From Methanocella paludicola SANAE (lineage in GTDB: Archaea > Halobacteriota > Methanocellia > Methanocellales > Methanocellaceae): DNA of 64,000 bases. Below, one piece after another: positions 33,433 to 43,037 of the stretch. The position numbers were made by a program, and so were the translations under genes. Within the stretch, counting starts at the first letter, position 1; the number at the start of each line of letters is the position of its first letter. The notes below the pieces were generated by a model. That model did no database searches. It saw only the letters and a program-made list of their open reading frames with translations, and had not been told where the DNA came from. The DNA is taken from the NCBI RefSeq assembly GCF_000011005.1, contig NC_013665.1, forward strand, positions 930,001-994,000, read 5' to 3'.

Positions 33433-36400
33433 ATGGATTTTTTCGAGTGGTTCGCCGAGCGCACGAGCGATGGTGCCAATAAAAGGTACTTGAACGATGA
33501 GCAGAAACGTGCCATAGAAGCTGCAAAGGGCGCTATCCTAGTCGTCGCCGGCGCCGGCACCGGTAAGACCACGATGATCACGGCGAAGGCCGCTTATCTC
33601 ATTAAAGAGAAAAAGTTGAAGCCTGAACGGCTTATTATGCTCACCTTCTCCCGGGAAGCGGCTAAGCACATGAAAGATGAAATCGTAAGGATATTACCCG
33701 AAGCTCGAGACGTATATGCCAACACTTTTCACTCCTTTTGCTATGAGTTTCTCCGGGACCATTCGGCGAAGACCGGCATTACGGACGATTATCAGGTACT
33801 GGATGAGGCGAATGCTAAGTTCCTGATGTATAAAGAGCTTGATGTCCCGGCTTATTGGGTCTCGATCTATGTTAATACTATTCAGAGGGCAAAGGACCTG
33901 GATATTTCTCAAGAAGCTTATGAAGGGTACATTTCCCGGCTTAAGGCTCAGCTTGACGAGTATGCGCCCGGCGCTTCTGATCTGGCTGACGAAGTATCCA
34001 AGGCCACAGTGAGGATCAATACGATGCACCTGGAGCCTCCGACGAAGGCGCTCCGGGAGGAGAAAAATTTCCTGACGGCGTTCATTGAGGCGTACGAGGA
34101 GCATGAGAAATATACAGCGTTTTTAGAGGCCTGGAAAGGCTATGAGAAGCTGAAGTCAGAAAAGAAAATGCTCGACTACGCGGACATGATCAAGATGGTC
34201 ATCGACTACTGCCAGGCCTGGGGTGACGATGCCCTGGCGGAACTTTATGATTATGTCATCGTGGACGAGTTCCAGGATACTAATCGGCAGCAGTTCAAGC
34301 TGTTAAAGATACTGGCCTCGAAGTGCGGCGACATAACCGCTGTGGGTGACGAGAACCAGGCTATTTATGCGTTCAGGGGCGCATATCCGGAGAATATCGG
34401 CGAATTCACAATCGATTTTAAGGCTGACGTAAAGAACCTTACTGAGAATTACCGCTCGACTAATGCGATCTTAAGGACTGCTCACAGGCTTATTGTCAAT
34501 AATTACGATGACCCGGAGGAGACTAAGCTGTTGAAGTCCGCTCTTGGTGTTGAAGGCGACAAGGTGAAGCTGATAAGGACGTCAAACCCTAAAGAGCAGG
34601 CAAGAAGGGTAATCGAAGAGATTGAGCGCATCGTTGAAGATGATATCGATTTTAACCGTATCGCCGTATTATTCCGTTCACATTCCTCCGCGAATGCAGT
34701 CCAATCAGCATTTGAAAGCCGTAGCATCCCGTTTCAGCTTATTAGTAATAACGGATTTTTAAAACGGCCCGAGGTAAGGACGGCTCTCGCTTACCTGTAT
34801 GTCATCGCTAACCTGGAAGATCCGCGTTATGGGGCAGACCAGATGTGGTGGAAGCTCCTGCATTACAAATACGGTCTGACGATGAAGGACTCGCACATAC
34901 TGGCAAAAGCGGCAAAGCGTGATACCATCCAGAACGTGCTTCTGGGGAAGCTGCCGGATGCACTATCGTGGGATGGGAAGAAAAAGATCAACTCGCTGCT
35001 GGCTAAGATAGAGGAGTTGAGGAAGAACAAGAATAAGTCGTTGTCGAATTTATTGCTGGATGTTTACGAGGCATCCGGATTGTCCCGGGAGCTCTCACAT
35101 GAGTCGACCCGGACTAGCCGCATATGGATGTTGAACCTGAGATACCTGCACGACCTGGTTGCCGGGTTCGAGGACTTTTACGGCGCTGACTTAGCCGGGT
35201 TCATCGAGTACATGCGCATGCTTGATGAGCTGGGTGAAGATCTTGATGCGCCCACTTTAAAGGAAGCTCAAGGGGTCGTGCTCATGACCTGCCATGGCGC
35301 AAAAGGCTTAGAATACGACTACGTGTTCATCGTCGACCTGGCTAAGGATAAATTCCCTATCACGGCTGGCGGCCGGGCGCCGCTATTGCCTGACGAGCTC
35401 AACGACCGCTTCAGGGATATCTTTGAGGCCGAATGGGAGAGCGATAAAGAGCTGGACGAGGCGTTGAAGGCCCGGAAGCGAGAGCTGCGGCTGAAGGAAG
35501 AGCGGCGGCTGGCATACGTGGCCTATACTCGGGCGAAGAAGGAGCTTTATCTCTGTCATCCGCAGTCGTATGGCGAGAACGAGCGCAGCCCGTCGATGTT
35601 CATCGCTGAGTCGTGCTTTGAGGATAATAGCGTCCACGACGATATCGAGCTCATCCAGGACGATGAGGTAAAAGTCGGAGAGATGGCGAAGGATGGCGCC
35701 CTGGATAAGAAAAAGGACGAGATCAAGAGGCTGGTGCTTTCGACGATCGATTCGGAGCCTCAGCTGGCGCTTTATAATTTATTGTTGTACCAGGGTCTGT
35801 GTTGTCATAATCTGCCCTCTGGCATTCCTGAAGCGGCGAGGGCGAGAGAAGATGCAGCCCTGATCATGAAAGACATCGGCGATGGGACGCCTCTCGGGTT
35901 GAAGTTCGACCCCGAGGAGGTCGTTTTATCCCATTCATCGCTGAAGATTTACCGTGACTGTCCCAAAAAGTTTGAGCTTGCGCGGCTGCTGAGGATGCCA
36001 TCGAGGTACGATGACGAGGAGGAGGGCGAGGGAGCCCTGGGATTCGGCACGTTCGTTCATGAAGCCCTGGAACTTGCGGCGAAGAATAAGGTGAAGTCGA
36101 GGCAGGAGCTCGATGATATTGCCGCTGAGCTGCTAAAAGAGCCCGGTTATAAGGATATTGATGTAAAGCGGGCTAAGGTCATCTTCGATACGTTCTGGGC
36201 GCGCAACAGGACTAAGCTCGGTAATGTGGTCATGACAGAGCAGGCGTTCAGTTTCGAGCTCGGCGGGTTCAGGTTCTCCGGGAAGATCGACCGTGTGGAC
36301 GAGCTGAATGGTAATGGTGAGGTAGAGATCATCGATTATAAGACTGGCCGGGAGCCGTCTAAAGAGGACCGGGAGAGCCAGTTGTTGCTTTATAAGCTGG

Positions 36401-36696
36401 CTTTTGAGTATGACCCTGCTTTGAAGGCGATGGGATATAAGCCGATGAACCTTACGCTGGAGTTGTTAGAGGCGGAGAAGCCGAGGATATTCCAGGTCGA
36501 CGATGATGGATTCATGGTGTGCACTAATGGGCGGTGCGTTAAGGCGAATGTCGCTGAAGTTGAGGCCGGTTTACTGGAACTCGCTGAGTGTATTAAGCAT
36601 GATTACGAGAACGGTTTCGGGGTGAAGGAGGATTGCGGCGGTACTATGGGTGGGGGGAGTAGTTGTGAGTACAGGATGTACTGCCCTAGGTGGTGA
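33433..36696 (+). CDS. UvrD-type helicase fused to a RecB-like nuclease with iron-sulfur cysteines
   Basis: 1087 residues. The superfamily 1 helicase motifs run in order: VVAGAGTGKTTMI (37-49), DEFQDTNRQQ (about 277), GDENQAIYAFRGA (motif III), NYRSTNAIL (IV) and CHGAKGLEYDYVF (V), and VAYTRAKKELYL (VI). The C-terminal 250 residues are a PD-(D/E)XK nuclease: RDCPKKFELARLLRMP, GTFVHEALE, GKIDRVDE and EIIDYKTG. Cys in YRDCPKK and in the final EDC...SSCEYRMYC segment is the Cys-x(n)-Cys-x-Cys-x-Cys pattern of AddB/Cas4-like iron-sulfur nucleases. It is an end-processing helicase-nuclease merged in one chain. Normal AddAB complexes split these roles; single-chain forms are known in archaea. Divergent from rmuC. 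Confidence 0.9.
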   Translation: MDFFEWFAERTSDGANKRYLNDEQKRAIEAAKGAILVVAGAGTGKTTMITAKAAYLIKEKKLKPERLIMLTFSREAAKHMKDEIVRILPEARDVYANTFHSFCYEFLRDHSAKTGITDDYQVLDEANAKFLMYKELDVPAYWVSIYVNTIQRAKDLDISQEAYEGYISRLKAQLDEYAPGASDLADEVSKATVRINTMHLEPPTKALREEKNFLTAFIEAYEEHEKYTAFLEAWKGYEKLKSEKKMLDYADMIKMVIDYCQAWGDDALAELYDYVIVDEFQDTNRQQFKLLKILASKCGDITAVGDENQAIYAFRGAYPENIGEFTIDFKADVKNLTENYRSTNAILRTAHRLIVNNYDDPEETKLLKSALGVEGDKVKLIRTSNPKEQARRVIEEIERIVEDDIDFNRIAVLFRSHSSANAVQSAFESRSIPFQLISNNGFLKRPEVRTALAYLYVIANLEDPRYGADQMWWKLLHYKYGLTMKDSHILAKAAKRDTIQNVLLGKLPDALSWDGKKKINSLLAKIEELRKNKNKSLSNLLLDVYEASGLSRELSHESTRTSRIWMLNLRYLHDLVAGFEDFYGADLAGFIEYMRMLDELGEDLDAPTLKEAQGVVLMTCHGAKGLEYDYVFIVDLAKDKFPITAGGRAPLLPDELNDRFRDIFEAEWESDKELDEALKARKRELRLKEERRLAYVAYTRAKKELYLCHPQSYGENERSPSMFIAESCFEDNSVHDDIELIQDDEVKVGEMAKDGALDKKKDEIKRLVLSTIDSEPQLALYNLLLYQGLCCHNLPSGIPEAARAREDAALIMKDIGDGTPLGLKFDPEEVVLSHSSLKIYRDCPKKFELARLLRMPSRYDDEEEGEGALGFGTFVHEALELAAKNKVKSRQELDDIAAELLKEPGYKDIDVKRAKVIFDTFWARNRTKLGNVVMTEQAFSFELGGFRFSGKIDRVDELNGNGEVEIIDYKTGREPSKEDRESQLLLYKLAFEYDPALKAMGYKPMNLTLELLEAEKPRIFQVDDDGFMVCTNGRCVKANVAEVEAGLLELAECIKHDYENGFGVKEDCGGTMGGGSSCEYRMYCPRW

Positions 36697-36897
36697 TAAT
36701 AGGATATATTCCTATAACAAATAAATGTTTTATAACGCATGTCTATTAATTTTTTTACTAATATATGGGCTAAAGAGTGCATCATAAGTCCTTTTAGCAT
36801 ATTAATATGATAAGCAACGTAATCGAAAAATTTAATTTATATTTTTTCATTATTTATATAATTCGATATCAATATTTTTTATTAATAGTAAATTAAA

Positions 36898-37926
36898 TTA
36901 TTTATTTATTGATATTACTCCGCTTTCTAAACCCCTCATTAATAATTCTTTATATGAATTATAAATAGTATAAGCTTCACCTTTAAGTGGATAATCTTTA
37001 ACTCTTATAAACTCATCCCTTACGTGATTAGGGACACCAATCAAATCATCAATTGTAATAATCTCTATATTAGGTTCATTTCTTAAAATACGCCATTCTT
37101 TATCAGTAGACTTATTTTTATCTAAATAATTTATATCTTGTCTAGTCATTCGAGGCCATAAATAATAGGCTTTTTTATATGATTTTTGTGATAAGAAATA
37201 ATACTTAGTAAGATACATTTCGCCAACTGCTATATGACCTGCTCTTTGAGAGGATTCTGTAAAGTTCCTTTTATTTCTACCAGTTAATTTTATTACGTAC
37301 CCATTTTTTAATACTGTTGATCTTTCTTTGGCAAAATTTTCCCAACTATTATGATAAGTATTTTTAAATTTGATTTCAAATATCGTATACATAGATTTTA
37401 ATTTGTTATTAATAAATAAATTCAATTTTTCTTTGTCATGAATTGCATATATTAAATCTTTAAGTTCAGATAAATCATCAATGATAAGGTAAGTACCGTT
37501 CTCATATAACGATGCAAAATATGCCATACCAAATAAATCTTCTTGTATTTTATTTTTACCTTTTCTTAAATAATATATTCCAATGATCCCATTTTTAACT
37601 GCACCTAATGCATGATGAAACCTCTGATATTGAGCGTTTCCAGACGACCCTCTATTTAATGCATCCGTACCTTCTAAAGCTATTATGGGCCGAGTATTTA
37701 CCTTTTTACCATTATATTTACATATCCAATTTTCTTTTATAGTCCAACAAGCATCACATGAACCATAAGCAGTCCTATCTACCCCAAAGGTCAATCCGTC
37801 ATCACAAAATAGTCTCATATCATCGTTGCTAGATTCCGGAAATATTCTCAAATCTAATCCATTAATTGTGTACCCTAACTTATCAATAATTTCTCTTTTA
37901 ATAATTTCATCACTCGATAAAGACAT
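36898..37926 (-). CDS. Restriction-endonuclease-like protein of the RM operon
   Basis: 342 residues, last gene of a four-gene minus-strand operon, starting 1 base after the 359-aa gene ends. The N-terminal 110 residues hold acidic and lysine-bearing strands (DDMRLFCDDGLTFGVDRTAYG, then PIIALEGTDALNRGSSGNAQYQRFHHALG) in a nuclease-like order; the E of ALEGTD and the conserved QYQRFHHALG helix recall type II enzymes such as those of the PD-(D/E)XK class. No zinc finger. The protein is AT-rich in coding sequence, as are its partners. The endonuclease role is inferred mainly from operon position and is moderate. Confidence 0.5.
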   Translation of the reverse strand: MSLSSDEIIKREIIDKLGYTINGLDLRIFPESSNDDMRLFCDDGLTFGVDRTAYGSCDACWTIKENWICKYNGKKVNTRPIIALEGTDALNRGSSGNAQYQRFHHALGAVKNGIIGIYYLRKGKNKIQEDLFGMAYFASLYENGTYLIIDDLSELKDLIYAIHDKEKLNLFINNKLKSMYTIFEIKFKNTYHNSWENFAKERSTVLKNGYVIKLTGRNKRNFTESSQRAGHIAVGEMYLTKYYFLSQKSYKKAYYLWPRMTRQDINYLDKNKSTDKEWRILRNEPNIEIITIDDLIGVPNHVRDEFIRVKDYPLKGEAYTIYNSYKELLMRGLESGVISINK

Positions 37927-37927
37927 G

Positions 37928-39007
37928 TTATAACCTTGGTATCATATCTATTATCTCTTTATACGTTAATCTATTGATAAATTGTACTATATCCCATGTT
38001 GAAGATATTTTCTTATGATTATATTCAATATAAAAATCATTGAATTCATCATTTGTTAAATTGGCTATTAAATAATATTTAAAATAATTTGATATCCAGT
38101 CATCGTATTTACGATGATATTTTTCATCGATGATAAAATTTTCAGTTGGTTCTATAGCTTTTAATTTATAGTTATTATCTATATAAATTAATCCGTAAAA
38201 TTTCTTTGACAGTTTGATTTTTGAAGTATAAATTTCATAACCTTTACAAAATAGTCCAGTACTTAGGTATTTATCTAATTGTTTTGTCATTTCTTTTGTA
38301 CTTGTCTTAGCTTCACCAACTATAAAATTATTATCTTCTATTATATATTCATTACATAAATTTTTAAAACCAAGTCTAATTAGTGATAGTTCTAAAATGT
38401 TAATACAATTAAGAGGAATATGATAAGTATTTATAAAGTTATTATATTTTATAGATCTATACCCTCCAAAGTCGGGGGTTCCATAAGAATGGCTTAGTGG
38501 GATCTGTGTTTCCACGATATATTTTTCCTTTTTAAAATATTCACATGTTAAATATTCTAAAAATGGTTCCATGCCATTTCCGTTTTTAGATTTTTCTATT
38601 CTTTGTATGATGTAATCAGTAGAATTAACTCCTATTTTTTCGTAAAAAGTCTTTAATTTATTCTGAAGCTCTAATTCTCTATTAAATTCTACCGGAACTA
38701 TTATCTTGTCATTATTAAACAAGTATTTTCTTCCTAGGTACAAGTTATATGGGGTATTTTTTAATGTAGTATTATCAAATAATCCGGTAACAAATTTATA
38801 ATCTAGAGAGTTATAAAATAGTTTAGTAAGCCCTTTAGGTGTAAATGGAAAGACTGGATTGTCTAGGTAACCAGCACCTGTTATAGATGAAAAAATAAAT
38901 GCAGAAAATTTATCCATTTTAATACCGGGCCCTAATTCAGTATTAACTATTTTAAAATTAAAATTTTCTTTCATTATTTTAATAAATTTATCAGCATTGA
39001 TTTCCAC
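37928..39007 (-). CDS. PD-(D/E)XK-type nuclease of the RM operon
   Basis: 359 residues. A core near the middle reads YGTPDFGGYRS (P-D with a Gly-rich strand) and further on NFIVGEAKTS (E-x-K), the two halves of a restriction-nuclease active site. The preceding helix (FLEYLTCEYFKKEKYIVETQIP) also matches nuclease folds. The gene overlaps the end of the 508-aa methyltransferase by 17 bases and runs directly into the 342-aa gene. It is a plausible endonuclease or nuclease subunit. The gene is one of the most AT-rich in the window. Confidence 0.65.
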   Translation of the reverse strand: MEINADKFIKIMKENFNFKIVNTELGPGIKMDKFSAFIFSSITGAGYLDNPVFPFTPKGLTKLFYNSLDYKFVTGLFDNTTLKNTPYNLYLGRKYLFNNDKIIVPVEFNRELELQNKLKTFYEKIGVNSTDYIIQRIEKSKNGNGMEPFLEYLTCEYFKKEKYIVETQIPLSHSYGTPDFGGYRSIKYNNFINTYHIPLNCINILELSLIRLGFKNLCNEYIIEDNNFIVGEAKTSTKEMTKQLDKYLSTGLFCKGYEIYTSKIKLSKKFYGLIYIDNNYKLKAIEPTENFIIDEKYHRKYDDWISNYFKYYLIANLTNDEFNDFYIEYNHKKISSTWDIVQFINRLTYKEIIDMIPRL

Positions 39008-40517
39008 TTTTTATTTCACCCATAATTTTATTTAACTTCTTTATAGATAAACCATCTAAATTAATCTTATATTCATTATAGTATAACTCAATCAGTAATT
39101 TTGATACAAGCATATCATATATTTTTGGGCAGTCATCTATATTACTTTTATTAATTATGTCTTCTAATAATGATTCTAATGAATATTGCTTGTTATATGT
39201 ATGCCCAAAATATTCTCCTCTTTCGAATGTTAAGTATAAATCCGATTTTGGTGAAAATTCCGACCAATTAATATTATATGAATTACTCACTGTACTTTCA
39301 ATATTAATATTTATTAATTTGAATCCATTCCTTTTAAAAACACTTAATACATCTTGCCAAATATCGAATTCTTTATTATGGAAACAAATCGTAAACTTTT
39401 TTCCATTTTTTAAGATTCGCCTACCTTCTTTTAGTGACATTTCAAGAAGTTTTATAAACTCTTTTTTACCTTTATCTTGTACAGGATTTATAATAACTTC
39501 TTCCCTATTATCATAGTTTAAACCTAACCACGAATTCCATACTAGCGATAGCTCGGAATATTGGATTGCTTCACCATATGGCGGATCCGTAATGATATAA
39601 TCAACTGATTCATCCTCTAGTCCAGTATTAAATGAAGATTGATTAAAAAATTTATAATCGCCAATTTTTTTCTTTATTTTAGATTTTAATAATTTTTTAG
39701 ATTTTATTACTAAATTTACCCTATCCAAATATCTCATCCAAACATTCTCTTCAAAATAATCATCAGGTATCCAATAGTTATTAACACCTAATGGTCGGAC
39801 GTTTTCACTTTTCAGTTTACTTGTATGAAGCAAGGTATTTGAAAATGCTAATAAAAATAACTTTTCATATTTTAGATTATTGCTCTTTATGCAATGCAAT
39901 AATTCCGATAAGGCATATAGGTTTTTATTAGTAAATATATCAGTTATTTTTCGGACACCTTTATAAGAAAATCTATCTTTATAAAACTTTAACGGAAAAT
40001 TATTTTCTGGAACCCATTTGTCAATCTCATACACAATATTTAATTGATCTTTCTCTTGATTTGTTAATTCTCTTTTTATTTTTGTTTTACCGCAGTTATA
40101 ACAATAAAATACACCAGACTCTTTACCTTTAAACTTAGGCCCAATGTTTATGTGGTCAATTACTAGATTCTTTCCACAATAAACACATTTATCTACTACA
40201 GCATATAATTGATTAAATAAAGGCTCTAGTTCTCCTTTTATTAACCCTAATTCATCAATAAATTCATCTTCATTGAAATCGCATGTGATTGTATTTTCCG
40301 TGATAAAAATGGCTATCGGATTTAAATCATATCCAATAAAATTCCTATTTTGTGATATAGATTCTAAAGCTGTAACACCACTACCGACAAATAAGTCAAC
40401 AACTATATCTCTTTCTTTAGAATTAGTTGTAATTAATTTATTAATTGGCCTCCATGGCTTTCTTGCCCAATATTTATGGATTTTATATATTTTTGAAAAA
40501 TCACTTGATGTAGCCAA
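38991..40517 (-). CDS. DNA methyltransferase (amino-methylase) with zinc-ribbon insert
   Basis: 508 residues. The SAM-binding loop comes first (DLFVGSGVTALES, motif I, about 45) and the catalytic motif DPPYGEAIQYSEL (motif IV, about 313) much later, so the order is class alpha and the target is N6-adenine or N4-cytosine. Between them lies a zinc ribbon (CVYCGK ... CYNCGK, about 110-145), which may act in target recognition. The N-terminus KIHKYWARKPWRP recalls DUF1156-type methylases. The gene starts 3 bases after the end of the previous methyltransferase gene; two methylases in one operon suggest methylation of an asymmetric site by separate strands. Confidence 0.85.
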   Translation of the reverse strand: MATSSDFSKIYKIHKYWARKPWRPINKLITTNSKERDIVVDLFVGSGVTALESISQNRNFIGYDLNPIAIFITENTITCDFNEDEFIDELGLIKGELEPLFNQLYAVVDKCVYCGKNLVIDHINIGPKFKGKESGVFYCYNCGKTKIKRELTNQEKDQLNIVYEIDKWVPENNFPLKFYKDRFSYKGVRKITDIFTNKNLYALSELLHCIKSNNLKYEKLFLLAFSNTLLHTSKLKSENVRPLGVNNYWIPDDYFEENVWMRYLDRVNLVIKSKKLLKSKIKKKIGDYKFFNQSSFNTGLEDESVDYIITDPPYGEAIQYSELSLVWNSWLGLNYDNREEVIINPVQDKGKKEFIKLLEMSLKEGRRILKNGKKFTICFHNKEFDIWQDVLSVFKRNGFKLININIESTVSNSYNINWSEFSPKSDLYLTFERGEYFGHTYNKQYSLESLLEDIINKSNIDDCPKIYDMLVSKLLIELYYNEYKINLDGLSIKKLNKIMGEIKSGNQC

Positions 40518-40520
40518 GCT

Positions 40521-41576
40521 TTATACCTCTTTCTTTAATATGATGCAGTAATGGTGCAAAATATTACTAGCCCAACTATAGGGGTATCCATATGGTGATA
40601 ATTGTATTTTATCCTGTATCCAAATCTTCTCATCTTTAAGTACATATTTATTAGACAATGACTTAGCAAGGTCCCATGCAAGCGGGTATAACTTACCCCC
40701 TTTCTTAATGTTTTTAACGATAATAACAATATAAGCTCCTTTTACAAGCTTATCAAATATATCTAAATAAATTTTTGTTAATTCACCCACGAATTGGTCA
40801 TAATCAGCGATATTGCCAAGATCATTGGATAAATCGGAATACTTAACATCGAGTCCGTTGCCTTCCCTTGTTTTTTTAAATCCATCTGTACTCCTGTTTA
40901 AAACATCCCAATATGGTGGGGAAGATATACAAAAATTAAATTGTTCATCATTATATAATTCTTTAATATTTCTTGCATCTGCGTTGTATATATTTTTATA
41001 GAATTCAGGTACGCGCTTTAAAATAATATCATAATATTTTTTATTTAACTCAGTACCATATCCAATTCTATTCGTTCTCTTACATGCAACTAACGTACTT
41101 CCTATACCAGCAAAAGGATCAATTACCTTCATGCCTTCCTTCGTAAAAAAAAGTATGAAGTCTTCGATCATTGTAGGGGAATACGTTGCAGGATGATCAA
41201 CACAATTTTCGCAAATTTCTTGCTCTTCTTTTAAATCTTTTTGTAAAGCGTTGAAAACGAACCAACTGCATGTAAATTTTGTCCATTCTTTACCCGTCAA
41301 ATAATTTAATGAATTTTTAATATCATAAGCGCCTTGGTCTATATCCAGTATAATAGCATGAGCAGAGTCTATATTTCCATTTGGATCATATAGTTTGACT
41401 TTATCCCATTGACTAATGAACCTTTTAGGGATATTATCTTTATAATTATTATATATATTATTTAGCATTAATTTAGCTTTTTCATTAGATTTGTCATCTA
41501 GACAAGGAACGATTGATTTATTATTCTTATAATAGAAATAATATTCTTGTACATCTGAAATTAATTTTTTTTGCAT
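40521..41576 (-). CDS. Second DNA methyltransferase of the RM operon
   Basis: 351 residues. Motif I is DPFAGIGSTLVA (about 152) and motif IV is SSPPYWDVLNRS (about 215); the S-P-P-Y-W form is typical of N4-cytosine methylases, although N6-adenine cannot be excluded. The N-terminal 120 residues are helical and not part of the catalytic core. It is the first gene of the minus-strand operon, with the other three genes following at 3, -17 and 1 base. Its upstream gap (41577-41732) is AT-rich and probably carries the promoter. Confidence 0.85.
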   Translation of the reverse strand: MQKKLISDVQEYYFYYKNNKSIVPCLDDKSNEKAKLMLNNIYNNYKDNIPKRFISQWDKVKLYDPNGNIDSAHAIILDIDQGAYDIKNSLNYLTGKEWTKFTCSWFVFNALQKDLKEEQEICENCVDHPATYSPTMIEDFILFFTKEGMKVIDPFAGIGSTLVACKRTNRIGYGTELNKKYYDIILKRVPEFYKNIYNADARNIKELYNDEQFNFCISSPPYWDVLNRSTDGFKKTREGNGLDVKYSDLSNDLGNIADYDQFVGELTKIYLDIFDKLVKGAYIVIIVKNIKKGGKLYPLAWDLAKSLSNKYVLKDEKIWIQDKIQLSPYGYPYSWASNILHHYCIILKKEV

Positions 41577-41732
41577 AAGACCCCTGCTAATCTTTAGACG
41601 TAATACCTTATCCTCTCTAATCAGATTAATAGAATTTATGTCTTTTGTATATGCGAGGTGTAACTAATATGGAACTGACTTAAAATTATCTTCTCTAATA
41701 ACTGTTCTTATAGAATGGATCTAATATCAACT

Positions 41733-43034
41733 TCATCCAAAAACTAATTCGTAGGCAAACTCGGCTCGCTTTCTTTCACAACCGATTCCTTGCATGCAAA
41801 GTAATTTATCCATACGGTTTATGTCCACTGGTCTAAGTACTACTTGAGCCCGCACACCACCACGTATAGGATCATATAAATTAATCCGTTGTTCATTATT
41901 CTCAGAACTAACATTATCTGTCGTAGGATATAATATAGTAGAGTTCTCTCCCAGGTTACGGCTCTGGGCATATATGGAAAGTTGATATAGCATTTCCCGC
42001 GGCAATGGTAGCTTCCAAAGGTCCCTGTATTTGGTGTCCAGAATTGCTACCACCTTATTCATATTGTCCCTTACTATGAAATCCGGATATAGGTGTGGTG
42101 GTCTCCGTTTCAATGGATTATAATTATTATCATAGGCCATAAGTCCCTTTAATGGGGGCTCGTCATATACCTTGTAATCGTGGAGATAATCGTGCAGGTA
42201 TCTAGATATGAGGACCTGAAAAAAATGGTTCATATCGAACAAGAAACCTGGCAGATTCATGCCATCCTTTTGTTCCAAATCTATACCCTGCGATGACATA
42301 AGCATTTTTATAATGCTTATAGATGGTTGGTAAGCCCTTGTTAAACGGCTCATATCCATATCAACTACACTCATCATCTCCCAATTTAACTTTACAGGAC
42401 TGACAGTTTCTCGAAGGATAAATGACAATCGCCGTAGCCTGCCCTTTAACTTCTGGCTACTTGTCAAATTAGAGCCCATAATCAGCCCTGCAAGGAGCAC
42501 CCTGTTCATAGTATTGTCATCTGATCTTGGGTAATATTTACACGGAAGGCTTTGCTTGCTTATGCCGCCTCGTCTTGCTATCCTCTGTATATTGAGAATT
42601 CCGCGAGGTATTTTGAGCTCAGAATCTGTAGGCTTGTATTTTTTATGGAGTCCTCTGGATATCAATATGTTAGCTTCTATTGAGAGTTGGTACAAGAGCA
42701 AATCGTGGAAATTCATTTTTCCAGTGCTATACTCCGTATTTTTATAAAGGTCAAGGTCTTCAAGGCTATATGCGTATCTTAGCAATCGTAAAAGGCTATC
42801 TCCTTCTATTTTTGGTTTTATGGAAATTTGAATATCTCCAAGAACAATTTTCCCCACGTATGATGTAGTACTCAGGAATAAGCCGTCTTTAAGCCCATAA
42901 ACCTTTAATACTCCTGAGTCGCTCAGCCTGTTTGCTAACTTGTTGGTGCTATCGCCTTCGAGGAATATTCCTCTGGTCTTACTTACTTTATTTGGGTGTA
43001 CAGTTTCCCATTCTTTTAAATGTATTTCTTGCAT
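41733..43034 (-). CDS. mcrC: McrC-type subunit of a McrBC restriction system
   Basis: 433 residues. The N-terminal half has the McrC pattern (LLRLLRYAYSLEDLD...IPRGILNIQRIARRGGISKQSLPC, then NTMNRVLLAGL), and the end holds a nuclease core (PDFIVRDNMNKVVAILDTKYRDLW, the D...D-x-K arrangement). McrC cuts DNA near methylated or otherwise modified sites when driven by the McrB GTPase. It starts 3 bases after the end of the McrB gene. GC content is intermediate between the RM operon and the core genes. Confidence 0.9.
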   Translation of the reverse strand: MQEIHLKEWETVHPNKVSKTRGIFLEGDSTNKLANRLSDSGVLKVYGLKDGLFLSTTSYVGKIVLGDIQISIKPKIEGDSLLRLLRYAYSLEDLDLYKNTEYSTGKMNFHDLLLYQLSIEANILISRGLHKKYKPTDSELKIPRGILNIQRIARRGGISKQSLPCKYYPRSDDNTMNRVLLAGLIMGSNLTSSQKLKGRLRRLSFILRETVSPVKLNWEMMSVVDMDMSRLTRAYQPSISIIKMLMSSQGIDLEQKDGMNLPGFLFDMNHFFQVLISRYLHDYLHDYKVYDEPPLKGLMAYDNNYNPLKRRPPHLYPDFIVRDNMNKVVAILDTKYRDLWKLPLPREMLYQLSIYAQSRNLGENSTILYPTTDNVSSENNEQRINLYDPIRGGVRAQVVLRPVDINRMDKLLCMQGIGCERKRAEFAYELVFG

Positions 43035-43037
43035 AGA

